From Kribbella antiqua (GTDB lineage Bacteria > Actinomycetota > Actinomycetes > Propionibacteriales > Kribbellaceae): DNA of 64,000 nucleotides. The stretch is from assembly GCF_004345665.1 (NCBI RefSeq), contig NZ_SLWR01000014.1, positions 62,001 to 126,000 of the forward strand, read 5' to 3'. Below, piece after piece: positions 1 through 8,193 of this stretch; position 1 is the first letter of the stretch; each line of letters starts with the position of its first letter. The notes beneath the pieces are model-generated. The model did not search any database. It saw only the letters and a program-made list of their open reading frames with translations, and was not told where the DNA came from. The position numbers and the translations under genes were made by a program.

Positions 1-2963
1 GTACGCCGTACGCCGACATCGTCGACGCCGAGCTCGTCCGCGCCGAGGTCGCCCGGCTGGAGGATCTGCGGGCGTGCTCGCTGGAGCTGAAGGCTGAGGT
101 GCAGCTGGCCTTGGGGCGGCACGCACTCGTCACCGGCGAACTGGAGGCGCTGGTCTCGACCCACCCTTTTCGCGAGCGCATCTGGGAGCTCTACGCGCTC
201 GCGCTCTACCGGTCGGGGCGGCAGGGTGACGCGCTGGCGGCGCTGCGCCGGGCGCGTGAGGTACTCGTCGAATCGCTTGGCATCGACCCGTCGCCGGCCT
301 TGCAGCAGCTCGAGGCGCAAGTGCTCGCGCAGTCACCGCAACTCGCCGTACGTCCGGCCGCGCGGGTGCCAACCGACCGAGGCGCCGTGACATCGTCCCT
401 GGTCCCGGTTCCGGCAGATCTTGGGACGGATCAGCGCAGGACCACCGAGCTCATCGGGCGCGACGATGTCGTGACGGTTCTCCAAGCCGCGATCCATCGG
501 GTGCGCGCCTCTCGCCACGGCGAGACCCTGCTGGTCAGCGGTGAGGCCGGTATCGGCAAGACCCGGGTCGTTACGGAGTTCGCGGAGTCGTCGGTCGCGG
601 CACATGGCGCCCGCGTCCTCTGGGGTCGCTGCCACGAGGCGGACGTCTCCCCCGCGTATTGGCCTTGGGTCCCCGTCGTCCGCGCCCTCGCCGGCAGCAA
701 TCCGCCGCCGGAGGTCGCAGAGCTGCTCGCACCTGGCGCCGCCGGACACGGCTCCAGCGATGCGAGGTCCGCCGCACTGCGCACGTACGACGCCGTGTCG
801 CGTCTGCTCGCCAGTGCGGCCCGGGAGACACCGCTGGTGGTCGTTCTCGAGGACATCCACTGGGCGGACGTGTCGTCGCTGCAACTGCTCGCGTTCGCCG
901 CCGAGGCACTCCAGTCAGCGCCCGTGATGCTGATCGCCTCCCTGCGCTCAGGGGATTCGCTGAGCACACCACTGCAGGCCTGCCTCGCTTCGCTCGGGCG
1001 GTTGTCCGCCGTTCGCATCCCGCTGCACGGGCTCGGGGTGGACCACGTGCGCGATCTGGTCGGGTGCATCACCGATGGTTCGGTCGACGAGGAACTCGCC
1101 GCTGTCGTCGCGCGGCGCACGGACGGCAACCCATTCTTCGTCATGGAACTCGTCCGCCTCCTCAGCGCCGAGCGGCGGCTCGACGTGGCAGGTGCCCGTC
1201 AGGTCGCTGTGCCACACGGCGTACAGGACGTCCTGCGGCTGCGGCTGGCACGGCTCGGGGACGACGTACGCCGGCTGCTCACCATCGCTGCGATCACCGG
1301 TCGCGAGTTCGACCTGGATCTCCTCGCCGACGTGTCCGGCGCCGACGTCGAGGATGTGCTCGACCTGCTGGAGGAGGCGGTCGCCGCGCACGCGGTCGAG
1401 GACGGCGACATGCCAGGGCGATACCGGTTCACTCATGCTTTGGTGCGCGAGACCCTGTACGGCTCGGTGTCGCTGACCCGCCGCGGCCGGCTTCACGCCG
1501 CGACCGCCGTGGCGCTCGAGTCTCGACTCGCCGACGATCCGGACCTCGTCGCCGAGGTCGCTCACCACTTCGCGCTGGGCGCGGCGCTCCGCCCGGAGCT
1601 CGCCGAACGGGCCGTTCGTCACGCGATTGCCGCGGCACGCCTCGCGGAGGGACGTGGCGCCCTCGACGAGGCGCTCGCGCACTGGGAGCAGGCTCTCTCT
1701 GCGGACGCGCTGGCGCCGGCGGACGATGCCCGCCGCCGCTATGACGTGCTGCTCGGGCTGGGCCGCGCCAGCTACCGCCGCGGCGACATCCGCGGCTCGC
1801 GAGCGGCGCTGGACAACGCCGTCGAGGTTGCTCGCGTGCTCGGTGACATGTCCCTGGTTGCCGAGGCTGCGACGAGCTTCCGCGGCGCCGGGGTGTGGCA
1901 CTGGCGTGAGTTCGGCACCAGTGACCCGGCGATGGTCGCCGTCCTCGAGGACTGCCTGACGACGCTGCGGTCGGGGCCGTTGAACGCCCGGGTTCTGGCC
2001 AGCCTGGCGATGGAACTCACGTACGAGTGGCGGTCGGAGGAGGCTGACGCGATCGGGCAACGCGCGGTGGAGGCGGCCCGCGCGGTCGGCGATCCCGACC
2101 TGCTCGCGGACGTCGTCTTACTGCGAACGATGGCGCTGTGGGGCAGACCAGGCGCCGCGGAGGAACGCATCGCGCTCGCCGAGGAAGTGCTGACCCTGCC
2201 GCTGTCGCACGAGCAAGAGCTCTACACCCGTTTCGGCGCGGCCGCCGCACACCTGCAGCGCGGCGACACGGTCCAAGCCGAACGGCAGGTCACACGGTGC
2301 ACCGAGCTGGCGCGGCGGCTGCGGCACACCGGCGCCGACGTACCGATCGCTTGGTGGCGATACCACCGCGCATTGTCAGCCGGCGACGAGGCCGCGCGCC
2401 GGCTCGGCGAAGAGGCACTCGAACGGCACCGGCGCAGTTCCGTCGTCGCCATCACCGATATGGTGCCGATGGCGGAGCTGCGCCTCGGCGGTCCGGGAAC
2501 GCCCGTCGACGACAGTCAGCTCGAAACGGCACGCACCCATGCGAACCCGGCGTACCGGGCATTCATCGCTCATGCTCTCGCCGAGTCCGGGCGCGCCGAA
2601 GAAGGAGTCGCCATCCTCGGTCCACCGGTGCCCGAGGGCGCTTGGGACTACGCCTCCGTCGTCGGTGACTGCCTGCGCGTCGACACGCTTGCCACGGCCG
2701 GACGTACCGACGATCTCCCCGCGGCACTCGCGCGGATCGAACCGTGGGGCCACGAGTTCGCCATCTACGGTTCGACGGACTGCATCGGCTCGATCGCCTA
2801 CTTCATCGGGCGTGGCCACGAGGCGCTCGGCCATCTGCAGGCAGCCCGGGTTGCGTATTCGCAAGCGGTCGACCGTAACCGGGCCGCCGGCATCAAGCCG
2901 TGGCTGCGCCGCGCCGAACAACGCCTGGCAAGCCTCAACACACCCCTGTCCGACCCCTCCTGA
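1..2963 (+). CDS. BTAD/AAA-ATPase transcriptional regulator, 5' end outside window
   Basis: The reading frame is open at the left edge, so the N-terminus (probably a winged-helix DNA-binding domain) is missing. The visible part begins inside a bacterial transcriptional activator domain (residues like ARLEDLRACSLELKAEVQLA and LYRSGRQGDALAALRRAREV), then about 75 residues later an AAA/NACHT-like ATPase with Walker A GEAGIGKT (nt 540-563) and Walker B VVVLEDIHWAD (about nt 838-870), followed by a long helical, TPR-like tail with no C-terminal LuxR helix-turn-helix. This order fits AfsR/SARP-type or Rv0890-like regulators that activate transcription with ATP-dependent control. The target genes are probably outside the window; the next gene is convergent and unrelated. 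Confidence 0.8.
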   Translation, partial: TPYADIVDAELVRAEVARLEDLRACSLELKAEVQLALGRHALVTGELEALVSTHPFRERIWELYALALYRSGRQGDALAALRRAREVLVESLGIDPSPALQQLEAQVLAQSPQLAVRPAARVPTDRGAVTSSLVPVPADLGTDQRRTTELIGRDDVVTVLQAAIHRVRASRHGETLLVSGEAGIGKTRVVTEFAESSVAAHGARVLWGRCHEADVSPAYWPWVPVVRALAGSNPPPEVAELLAPGAAGHGSSDARSAALRTYDAVSRLLASAARETPLVVVLEDIHWADVSSLQLLAFAAEALQSAPVMLIASLRSGDSLSTPLQACLASLGRLSAVRIPLHGLGVDHVRDLVGCITDGSVDEELAAVVARRTDGNPFFVMELVRLLSAERRLDVAGARQVAVPHGVQDVLRLRLARLGDDVRRLLTIAAITGREFDLDLLADVSGADVEDVLDLLEEAVAAHAVEDGDMPGRYRFTHALVRETLYGSVSLTRRGRLHAATAVALESRLADDPDLVAEVAHHFALGAALRPELAERAVRHAIAAARLAEGRGALDEALAHWEQALSADALAPADDARRRYDVLLGLGRASYRRGDIRGSRAALDNAVEVARVLGDMSLVAEAATSFRGAGVWHWREFGTSDPAMVAVLEDCLTTLRSGPLNARVLASLAMELTYEWRSEEADAIGQRAVEAARAVGDPDLLADVVLLRTMALWGRPGAAEERIALAEEVLTLPLSHEQELYTRFGAAAAHLQRGDTVQAERQVTRCTELARRLRHTGADVPIAWWRYHRALSAGDEAARRLGEEALERHRRSSVVAITDMVPMAELRLGGPGTPVDDSQLETARTHANPAYRAFIAHALAESGRAEEGVAILGPPVPEGAWDYASVVGDCLRVDTLATAGRTDDLPAALARIEPWGHEFAIYGSTDCIGSIAYFIGRGHEALGHLQAARVAYSQAVDRNRAAGIKPWLRRAEQRLASLNTPLSDPS

Positions 2964-2993
2964 CCAGGCCCTGACGAAGGCTGCCGCGAGTAC

Positions 2994-3407
2994 TCACAGC
3001 TTGATGACCGTTACCTGACCAGCACACAGCCTGACGAGATCATCGGGGTCGCTCGTCAGGGCGGTCACGGGCTTGGGCGCCGCGAGGGCTGTCGCGCACA
3101 GCATGGCGTCGATCGCATGCTTGTGACCGTGCAACCCGGCATCGCTCAGCAGCCCTATAGCTGTGCGGGCAATCGACTCGGTGACCGGCTCGACCGCGAT
3201 TCGTGACAAGGTCCACTCCAGAGCGGGCTTCCTGATCCGTGGATGAACCACCTCGGCAAGCGTTGCCGCGCTGGTGACGACCCGCATGTCTTCATCGCGA
3301 GCGAGAGCCAGCCACTCCATCACCTCGCGGTCGCGGAGCACAGCTCTGGCGAGCCCTTCGGAGTCGAGAATCACGCTGCCGCCTGGCGTGGCGGCCGATG
3401 GGGTCAT
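2994..3407 (-). CDS. PIN-domain ribonuclease toxin (VapC-like)
   Basis: A 137-residue protein with PIN-fold signature acidic residues: an N-terminal Asp in VILDSEGLA, a Glu in TLAEVV, an Asp in HAIDAMLCATAL and a C-terminal Asp in ALTSDPDDL. PIN toxins cleave RNA using a Mg2+ site built from these residues. The start overlaps the stop of the upstream antitoxin-like gene by 4 bp (ATGA), so the two are translationally coupled, as in VapBC modules. The length is normal for VapC. The RNA target cannot be deduced. Confidence 0.78.
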   Translation of the reverse strand: MTPSAATPGGSVILDSEGLARAVLRDREVMEWLALARDEDMRVVTSAATLAEVVHPRIRKPALEWTLSRIAVEPVTESIARTAIGLLSDAGLHGHKHAIDAMLCATALAAPKPVTALTSDPDDLVRLCAGQVTVIKL

Positions 3408-3667
3408 GCAGCGCTCGTCCCCGAGCCGTGCTGCTCCTCACGGGCCCGCTGAAGCTGTTCCCGCTTGGCCTGGATCGCTTCCGAGGAGATCGGGCCGTGC
3501 TCGGCCTCGCCGGCCGCGATGAGCTCGTTGAGGTTGTCCCGCTCAACCTGGCGCGCGACCGCCGCCGCGACATAGGCGGACAGGCCGGACGGCCCGCTGC
3601 GCGCTCGCGCAGCCTCTGCGATCTCTCGTGGCATCGTGATCGAGTACTTACCGGTGTTCTCGCTCAT
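3404..3667 (-). CDS. antitoxin of PIN-type toxin-antitoxin pair
   Basis: An 87-residue protein whose N-terminus (KYSITMPREIAEAARAR, then LSAYVAAAVARQVERD) looks like a ribbon-helix-helix DNA-binding segment. The Glu/Arg-rich helical tail would wrap the toxin. It is the first gene of the pair and overlaps the toxin start by 4 bp. A -10-like TAGGAT lies 7 bases before the ATG, with no separate ribosome site in between, so the mRNA is probably leaderless. It would neutralise the adjacent PIN toxin and repress its own promoter. The antitoxin role rests mainly on context. Confidence 0.68.
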   Translation of the reverse strand: MSENTGKYSITMPREIAEAARARSGPSGLSAYVAAAVARQVERDNLNELIAAGEAEHGPISSEAIQAKREQLQRAREEQHGSGTSAA

Positions 3668-3712
3668 GCTCCAAATCCTACCATCGATCCTCCCCGCCCT
3701 AGGCGCTCATGC

Positions 3713-3756
3713 GAAGAGGCCGGCGCACCCCAGTGGTGGGTGCACCGGCCTCTTTC
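3713..3756 (-). terminator. stem-loop terminator after yebC
   Basis: An inverted repeat with arms about GAAGAGGCCGGCGCACCC and GGGTGCACCGGCCTCTTTC (one internal mismatch) around a 7-base loop. It sits 34 bases after the yebC stop on the minus strand. There is no strong U-tract on the minus strand. It probably ends the pdxS-pdxT-yebC transcript and insulates the toxin-antitoxin pair. Confidence 0.65.
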
Positions 3757-3789
3757 GGCACAAGCGGACAGTCAGCCGACCTCGGCCGA

Positions 3790-4554
3790 TCAGGCGTTCG
3801 CTGCTTCCATGATTTCGTCGGAGACGTCGAAGTTGGCGTAGACGTTCTGGACGTCGTCGCTGTCCTCGAGTGCGTCGATCAGCCGGAAGATCTTGCCCGC
3901 GCCGTCCGCGTCGAGCTCGACCGTCATCGACGGCACGAACTGGACATCGGCCGACTCGTAGTCGATGCCGGCGTCCTGCAGCGCGCTCCGGGCCGGGACC
4001 AGGTCGGTGGCCTCGGTGACGACCTCCCAGGACTCGCCCAGGTCGTTCACCTCCTCGGCCCCGGCCTCCAGCACCGCCTCCATCACGTCGTCCTCGGACA
4101 GCGACTTCCCGTCCTGCTCCTTGGCGACGACGATGACGCCCTTGCGGTTGAACATGTAGGCGACCGAGTTCGGGTCCGCGAGGGAGCCGCCGTTGCGGGA
4201 CATCGCCGTACGGACGTCGGCGGCCGCGCGGTTGCGGTTGTCGGTCAGGCACTCGACCAGCATCGCGACGCCGTTCGGGCCGTAGCCCTCGTACATGATC
4301 GTCTGGTACTCGGCGCCGCCGGCTTCCGCACCGGAGCCGCGCTTGACCGCGCGGTCGATGTTGTCGTTCGGCACCGACGACTTCTTCGCCTTCTGGATGG
4401 CGTCGTACAGGGTCGGGTTCCCGCCAGGGTCGCCACCGCCCATCCGGGCGGCCACCTCGATGTTCTTGATCAGCTTCGCGAAGAGCTTGCCGCGCTTCGC
4501 GTCGATGACGGCCTTCTTGTGCTTCGTGGTGGCCCACTTGGAGTGGCCTGACAT
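3790..4554 (-). CDS. yebC: YebC/PmpR (TACO1) family protein
   Basis: 254 residues, the usual length, with the hallmark start MSGHSKWATTKHKKAVIDAKRGK and later family features (GGGDPGGNPTLYDAI, NDNIDRAVKRG, YEGYGPNGVA). The family was long annotated as transcriptional regulators; more recent work links it to easing ribosome stalling, as for TACO1. It lies 34 bp downstream of pdxT on the same strand and is followed by a terminator, so it is probably the last gene of the pdx transcript. In many actinobacteria ruvC-ruvA-ruvB follow yebC; here a toxin-antitoxin pair lies there instead. Confidence 0.95.
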   Translation of the reverse strand: MSGHSKWATTKHKKAVIDAKRGKLFAKLIKNIEVAARMGGGDPGGNPTLYDAIQKAKKSSVPNDNIDRAVKRGSGAEAGGAEYQTIMYEGYGPNGVAMLVECLTDNRNRAAADVRTAMSRNGGSLADPNSVAYMFNRKGVIVVAKEQDGKSLSEDDVMEAVLEAGAEEVNDLGESWEVVTEATDLVPARSALQDAGIDYESADVQFVPSMTVELDADGAGKIFRLIDALEDSDDVQNVYANFDVSDEIMEAANA

Positions 4555-4588
4555 GGCGAACCCAACCCTTCGTGCTCCTGCGACTGAC

Positions 4589-5182
4589 TCAGAGGCTGCG
4601 GACCAGCTCGGCGAAATAGCCGTGCAGCCTGGCGTCCCCGGTCATCTCCGGATGGAACGACGTGGCCAGCAGCCGATCGTGGCGAACCGCGACGATCCTA
4701 CCCGCGGCGGGGCCCGAGCTCACTGTCGACAGTACCTCGACATCCCGGCCGACGCGCTCCACCCACGGTGCCCGGATGAACACGGCGTGGTACGGCGTGT
4801 TGAACGCGGCAAACTCAAGGTCCGCCTCGAACGAGTCCACCTGCCGCCCGAACGCGTTCCGCCGTACGGTCACATCCAGGCCGCCGAGCGTCTCCTGACC
4901 CTCGATCCCGCCGGTGATCTCGTTCGCCAGCATGATCATCCCGGCACAGGTACCGAACACCGGCATCCCGTCCGCGATCCGCTTCTGCAGCGGCTCGAAC
5001 AGCTCGAACGCCCGGGCCAGCTTGTCCATCGTGGTCGACTCACCACCCGGCAGCACCAGTGCGTCCACCTGCTCCAGCTCCGAGCGACGCCGTACCGGCC
5101 GCGCCTCCACGCCCACTTGACCCAGCATGGCCAGATGCTCGCGCACGTTGCCTTGCAGTGCGAACACACCGATGACGGTCAC
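4589..5182 (-). CDS. pdxT: PdxT, glutaminase subunit of pyridoxal 5'-phosphate synthase
   Basis: 197 residues of a class I glutamine amidotransferase. The start FALQGNVREH, the PGGEST loop (residues 45-50), the nucleophile Cys79 in GTCAGMI and His177/Glu179 in SFHPEM complete the Cys-His-Glu triad. PdxT releases ammonia from glutamine and channels it to PdxS, which builds PLP from ribose 5-phosphate and glyceraldehyde 3-phosphate. The start overlaps the preceding unknown gene by 4 bp, so translation is coupled. All catalytic residues are present. Confidence 0.97.
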   Translation of the reverse strand: MTVIGVFALQGNVREHLAMLGQVGVEARPVRRRSELEQVDALVLPGGESTTMDKLARAFELFEPLQKRIADGMPVFGTCAGMIMLANEITGGIEGQETLGGLDVTVRRNAFGRQVDSFEADLEFAAFNTPYHAVFIRAPWVERVGRDVEVLSTVSSGPAAGRIVAVRHDRLLATSFHPEMTGDARLHGYFAELVRSL

Positions 5183-5745
5183 AGACTCACCTTTCGTTGC
5201 CAGTCGAGCGTCACCTCGATGCGGCCTTCGTCGAAGACCGCGGGGAGGTCGTGCAGGTGCAGGAGCGCCAGTACGTCGTCCAGTAGCGGCTCACCGGGGG
5301 CGACGTTGGCGGTGTCGGGGTGCCAGACCTTCAGCTCGAGCATGCCGAAGTCGACGGCGTGCCAGACGTCGGTGTCGGTGAAGAACACGAGGCCCTTCGG
5401 AGCCGCTGCCGCCTCGAGCGCCTGCCTGGCCGCGTGGTGGTCCGACGTGTAGCGGACCACCACGAAACCCTGGCCTTCGAGCTCGTTGAGTACGGCGTCC
5501 AGCCGGTCCGGATCGGTGGTCGCCGGCCAGGCGGTGGCCTCGGCGTTCAGGTCCACAACCGCCTCGCCGATCAGCAGCGGCACCAGCGCGGCCGCATCCA
5601 TCGTCGGCGCGTCCTCCTGGACGGCCTCGGTCAACGCGACCGTGATGGCGGCGTGGTCGGCGTACCCGGACCGCACCAGGACGCGGGCCAGACCCCGCAG
5701 CTCCCGGGCGGTCCGCTCGTCCACGGACTGCAGGCTGTTGGTCAC
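5179..5745 (-). CDS. uncharacterised protein encoded between pdxS and pdxT
   Basis: A 188-residue soluble acidic protein without signal peptide or membrane segment. The N-terminal half is helical (RELRGLARVLVRSGYADHAA, then DAAALVPLLIGEAVVDLNAE). The C-terminal half has beta-like stretches (GFVVVRYT, KGLVFFTDTDVWHAVDF, MLELKVWH). I cannot assign a function; it recalls actinobacterial DUF proteins such as DUF6891, but that name is a guess. The GTG start overlaps the pdxS stop (GTGA) and its own stop overlaps the pdxT start (ATGA). The three genes are thus strictly co-translated, suggesting a tie to the PLP synthase or to B6 supply. Confidence 0.85.
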   Translation of the reverse strand: MTNSLQSVDERTARELRGLARVLVRSGYADHAAITVALTEAVQEDAPTMDAAALVPLLIGEAVVDLNAEATAWPATTDPDRLDAVLNELEGQGFVVVRYTSDHHAARQALEAAAAPKGLVFFTDTDVWHAVDFGMLELKVWHPDTANVAPGEPLLDDVLALLHLHDLPAVFDEGRIEVTLDWQRKVSL

Positions 5746-6641
5746 CAGCCGCGCTCGGCGAGCCGGTGCGGCTGCGGGATCTCGTCGACGTTGATACCGA
5801 CCATCGCCTCGCCCAGGCCGCGGGAGACCTTGGCCAGCACGTCCGGGTCGTCGTAGAAGGTGGTCGCCTTGACGATCGCCTCGGCGCGCTGAGCCGGGTT
5901 GCCGGACTTGAAGATGCCGGAGCCGACGAACACACCCTCGGCGCCGAGCTGCATCATCATCGCGGCGTCGGCTGGGGTGGCGATACCGCCGGCGGTGAAC
6001 AGCACCACCGGGAGCTTGCCGGCCTGCGCGACCTCCTTGACCAGCTCGTACGGCGCCTGCAGCTCCTTGGCGGCAACGTACAACTCATCCGCGGGGAGGC
6101 TTTGCAGCTTGCGGATCTCCTGCCGGATCTGGCGCATGTGGGTGGTCGCGTTGGAGACGTCACCGGTGCCGGCCTCGCCCTTGGAGCGGATCATCGCCGC
6201 ACCCTCGGTGATCCGGCGCAGCGCCTCGCCCAGGTTGGTCGCGCCGCACACGAACGGCACGGTGAACGCCCACTTGTCGATGTGGTTGGCGTAGTCGGCC
6301 GGCGTCAGTACCTCCGACTCGTCGATGTAGTCCACGCCGAGGGCCTGCAGCACCTGCGCCTCGACGAAGTGACCGATCCGGGCCTTCGCCATCACCGGGA
6401 TCGAGACGGCGCTGATGATGCCGTCGATCATGTCCGGGTCGCTCATCCGGGAGACGCCGCCCTGGGCCCGGATGTCAGCCGGGACCCGCTCCAGCGCCAT
6501 CACCGCAACGGCGCCGGCGTCCTCGGCGATCTTGGCCTGCTCCGGGGTGACCACGTCCATGATCACGCCGCCCTTGAGCATCTCCGCCATGCCGCGCTTG
6601 ACCTTCGACGTACCGGTCTGCGGGGTCTGGTTGTCCGTCAC
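5742..6641 (-). CDS. pdxS: PdxS, synthase subunit of pyridoxal 5'-phosphate synthase
   Basis: 299 residues and highly typical: VKRGMAEMLKGGVIMDVV, then the Schiff-base Lys86 in PVMAKARIGH, the strand VDYIDESEVLTPAD and the phosphate-binding GGIATPADAA and GVFVGSGIF motifs. It condenses ribose 5-phosphate, glyceraldehyde 3-phosphate and PdxT-derived ammonia to PLP in a PdxS12-PdxT12 complex. It is the first gene of the pdxS-unknown-pdxT-yebC operon. A near-perfect inverted repeat at 6701-6728 lies 60 bases upstream, the expected position for an activator such as the adjacent MocR protein. Confidence 0.98.
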   Translation of the reverse strand: MTDNQTPQTGTSKVKRGMAEMLKGGVIMDVVTPEQAKIAEDAGAVAVMALERVPADIRAQGGVSRMSDPDMIDGIISAVSIPVMAKARIGHFVEAQVLQALGVDYIDESEVLTPADYANHIDKWAFTVPFVCGATNLGEALRRITEGAAMIRSKGEAGTGDVSNATTHMRQIRQEIRKLQSLPADELYVAAKELQAPYELVKEVAQAGKLPVVLFTAGGIATPADAAMMMQLGAEGVFVGSGIFKSGNPAQRAEAIVKATTFYDDPDVLAKVSRGLGEAMVGINVDEIPQPHRLAERGW

Positions 6642-6700
6642 TGCTGTCCTCCTGGTCGTGGGGCTCGCTTACCAGGGTAGGTCGCCGGCGGCACCTCGTG

Positions 6701-6728
6701 TCAGTCCACCTTGGATCAAGTGGACTGA
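6701..6728 (-). promoter_or_regulatory. candidate PdxR operator upstream of pdxS
   Basis: Arms TCAGTCCAC (6701-6709) and GTGGACTGA (6720-6728), perfectly complementary over 9 bp with a 10-base spacer, 60 bases before the pdxS start. The right arm overlaps the last codons of the MocR gene. The half-site AAGTGGACTGA resembles, from memory, the AAAGTGG-type motif described for PdxR of Corynebacterium glutamicum. A related site with the same spacing precedes the MocR gene itself. Confidence 0.65.
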
Positions 6729-8071
6729 GCCAGTGCAGTGCCGAGACGGGCGACCACCAACCGGAGGGTCGCGGGTGGTGCGGTGAAGGGGATCCTGATG
6801 TGCCGGCGGTCGGTGCCGTCCGGCGTGAAGAGGTCGCCTGCTCCCAGCAGGAGGCCCTGCTCACGAGCCGCGTCCAGCACTCGCCGCGCCCTGGTCTCGG
6901 TCAGCTCCAGCCACAGCGTCATGCCGCCGGTGGGCGTGGACCACGCCACACCGTCGAGCGTCTTCAGCCCAGTCTCCAACGCTTGCAGGTTGGCCCGTAG
7001 CCGGGTCCTTCTGCGGCTGATGACCTTATCGAGTCTGTGGACGATCGCCTGCGCCAGGAGGTCGTCCAGTGCGCTCGGCGACGCCACGCTGAGCTGTGCG
7101 GCGGTGTTGATGCGTCTCCGGAGTTGCTTGCCGGTCCGGACCCAGCCGACCCGCAGTCCGCCCCACACTGTCTTGCTCAGTGATCCGACACTGACCGTAC
7201 GCGGGTAGCGACTCAGCGGCTCGGCTTGCTCGCCACTCGCCAACCAGAGTGGTCGCATGGTCTCGTCGCTGATCAGTGCGGCGCCGTACCTGCGCGCGAT
7301 CTCCACTACGGCCGTACGGCGCTCAGGCGGAAGACTCAGGCCCGTCGGGTTGTGGTTGTCCGCCTGCAGGTAGATGACCTTGGGGCGGTGACGTCTGCAG
7401 AGGTGCGTGAGTTGGTCGGTGTCCCAGACACCTGCGGGCCAGCCGGCGACGTCCAGGCGATGCTTTCTCAGTAGGTCGAAGGCGGCCGGGTAGGTGGGCG
7501 TTTCGGTGATGGCTACGCCTGGTCCGAGGTCTAGGCCGGCCAGCGCGGCGTTGAGTCCGGCTGCTGCTCCTACGGTCAGGGTTAGCTGGTCTGGCTCGGT
7601 TGGCACGCCTTCAGTGGTGAGTCTGGCCGCAAGCGCCGTACGTAGCTCCAGTGAGCCGCCTGGCGGTGGGCCGTCGCCGCCCATGGCGTGCGGGAGGCCT
7701 TCCTGGACGATCTGCGCGGCGACCTCGGCTACGTCGTGCGGCGCTGCCGTCGTAGCGAAGCGGAGGTCGAGCAGGGGCTGGTCTCCCGCTGTCACTGTCG
7801 ACGCCGGCGCAATGGGGTCGAGCAGCCGGTCCAGCGGCCGGACCACGGTCCCGGAGCCGCGTTTGGTCTCCAGTACGCCGTCCGCCCTCAGCTGATCCAA
7901 CGCGCGTACGACGGTCACGCGACTCACCCCAAGCCGCTCCGCCAACACCCGCTCCGACGGCAACCGCGACCCGATCGACAAATCCCCGCGCTCGATCCGC
8001 CGCAACACTAGAGCCTCAACCTGCTCGGTCTTGCTCCCATCCACCGGATCAAGATCCCCCACCCGCCACAT
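6716..8071 (-). CDS. pdxR: MocR-type regulator: GntR winged helix fused to aminotransferase fold, probable PdxR
   Basis: 451 residues. Residues about 12-78 form a GntR winged helix (LRRIERGDLSIGSRLPSERVLAERLGVSRVTVVRALDQLR). From about 95 on there is a fold type I aminotransferase domain with the substrate-side DNHNPTG motif, the PLP-region Asp (SDETM) and the cofactor Lys in SVGSLSKTVWGG. MocR proteins bind PLP and control B6, GABA or taurine genes. Its position directly upstream of pdxS, on the same strand, and the shared operator argue for PdxR. Unlike the common divergent arrangement it is codirectional. A regulator of an unrelated amine pathway cannot be excluded. Confidence 0.8.
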   Translation of the reverse strand: MWRVGDLDPVDGSKTEQVEALVLRRIERGDLSIGSRLPSERVLAERLGVSRVTVVRALDQLRADGVLETKRGSGTVVRPLDRLLDPIAPASTVTAGDQPLLDLRFATTAAPHDVAEVAAQIVQEGLPHAMGGDGPPPGGSLELRTALAARLTTEGVPTEPDQLTLTVGAAAGLNAALAGLDLGPGVAITETPTYPAAFDLLRKHRLDVAGWPAGVWDTDQLTHLCRRHRPKVIYLQADNHNPTGLSLPPERRTAVVEIARRYGAALISDETMRPLWLASGEQAEPLSRYPRTVSVGSLSKTVWGGLRVGWVRTGKQLRRRINTAAQLSVASPSALDDLLAQAIVHRLDKVISRRRTRLRANLQALETGLKTLDGVAWSTPTGGMTLWLELTETRARRVLDAAREQGLLLGAGDLFTPDGTDRRHIRIPFTAPPATLRLVVARLGTALAQST

Positions 8072-8098
8072 AAGTCCAGTCTGACACAGGTGGCCTGA
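8072..8098 (-). promoter_or_regulatory. candidate PdxR autoregulatory site abutting the pdxR start
   Basis: Aligned without gaps to the pdxS site, 8071-8098 matches at 19 of 28 bases. The conserved parts are AGTCCA on the left and GTGG-CTGA on the right, with identical spacing. It ends directly at the pdxR start codon. The only -10-like hexamer on the minus strand (CAGACT, 6 bases before the ATG) lies inside it, so binding would directly affect polymerase access. Confidence 0.55.
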
Positions 8099-8112
8099 TC
8101 CTCACCCGGCCA

Positions 8113-8184
8113 GCCACTGAAGCCACCGTGCCGGTCCACCCCTGCCACTGAAGCCACCGTGTCCCCGTGAGTGAAGCCAGCGTG
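8113..8184 (+). repeat. short irregular direct repeats GCCACTGAAGCCACCGTG
   Basis: Two identical 18-base copies at 8113-8130 and 8144-8161, a diverged copy at 8169-8184 (GAGTGAAGCCAGCGTG) and a weaker one near 8186-8201. Spacing is irregular (31, 23 and 17 bases), so this is not a CRISPR array. The repeats lie in the gene-free interval between pdxR and the polymerase gene. Function unknown. Confidence 0.6.
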
Positions 8185-8193
8185 CGACTGAAG

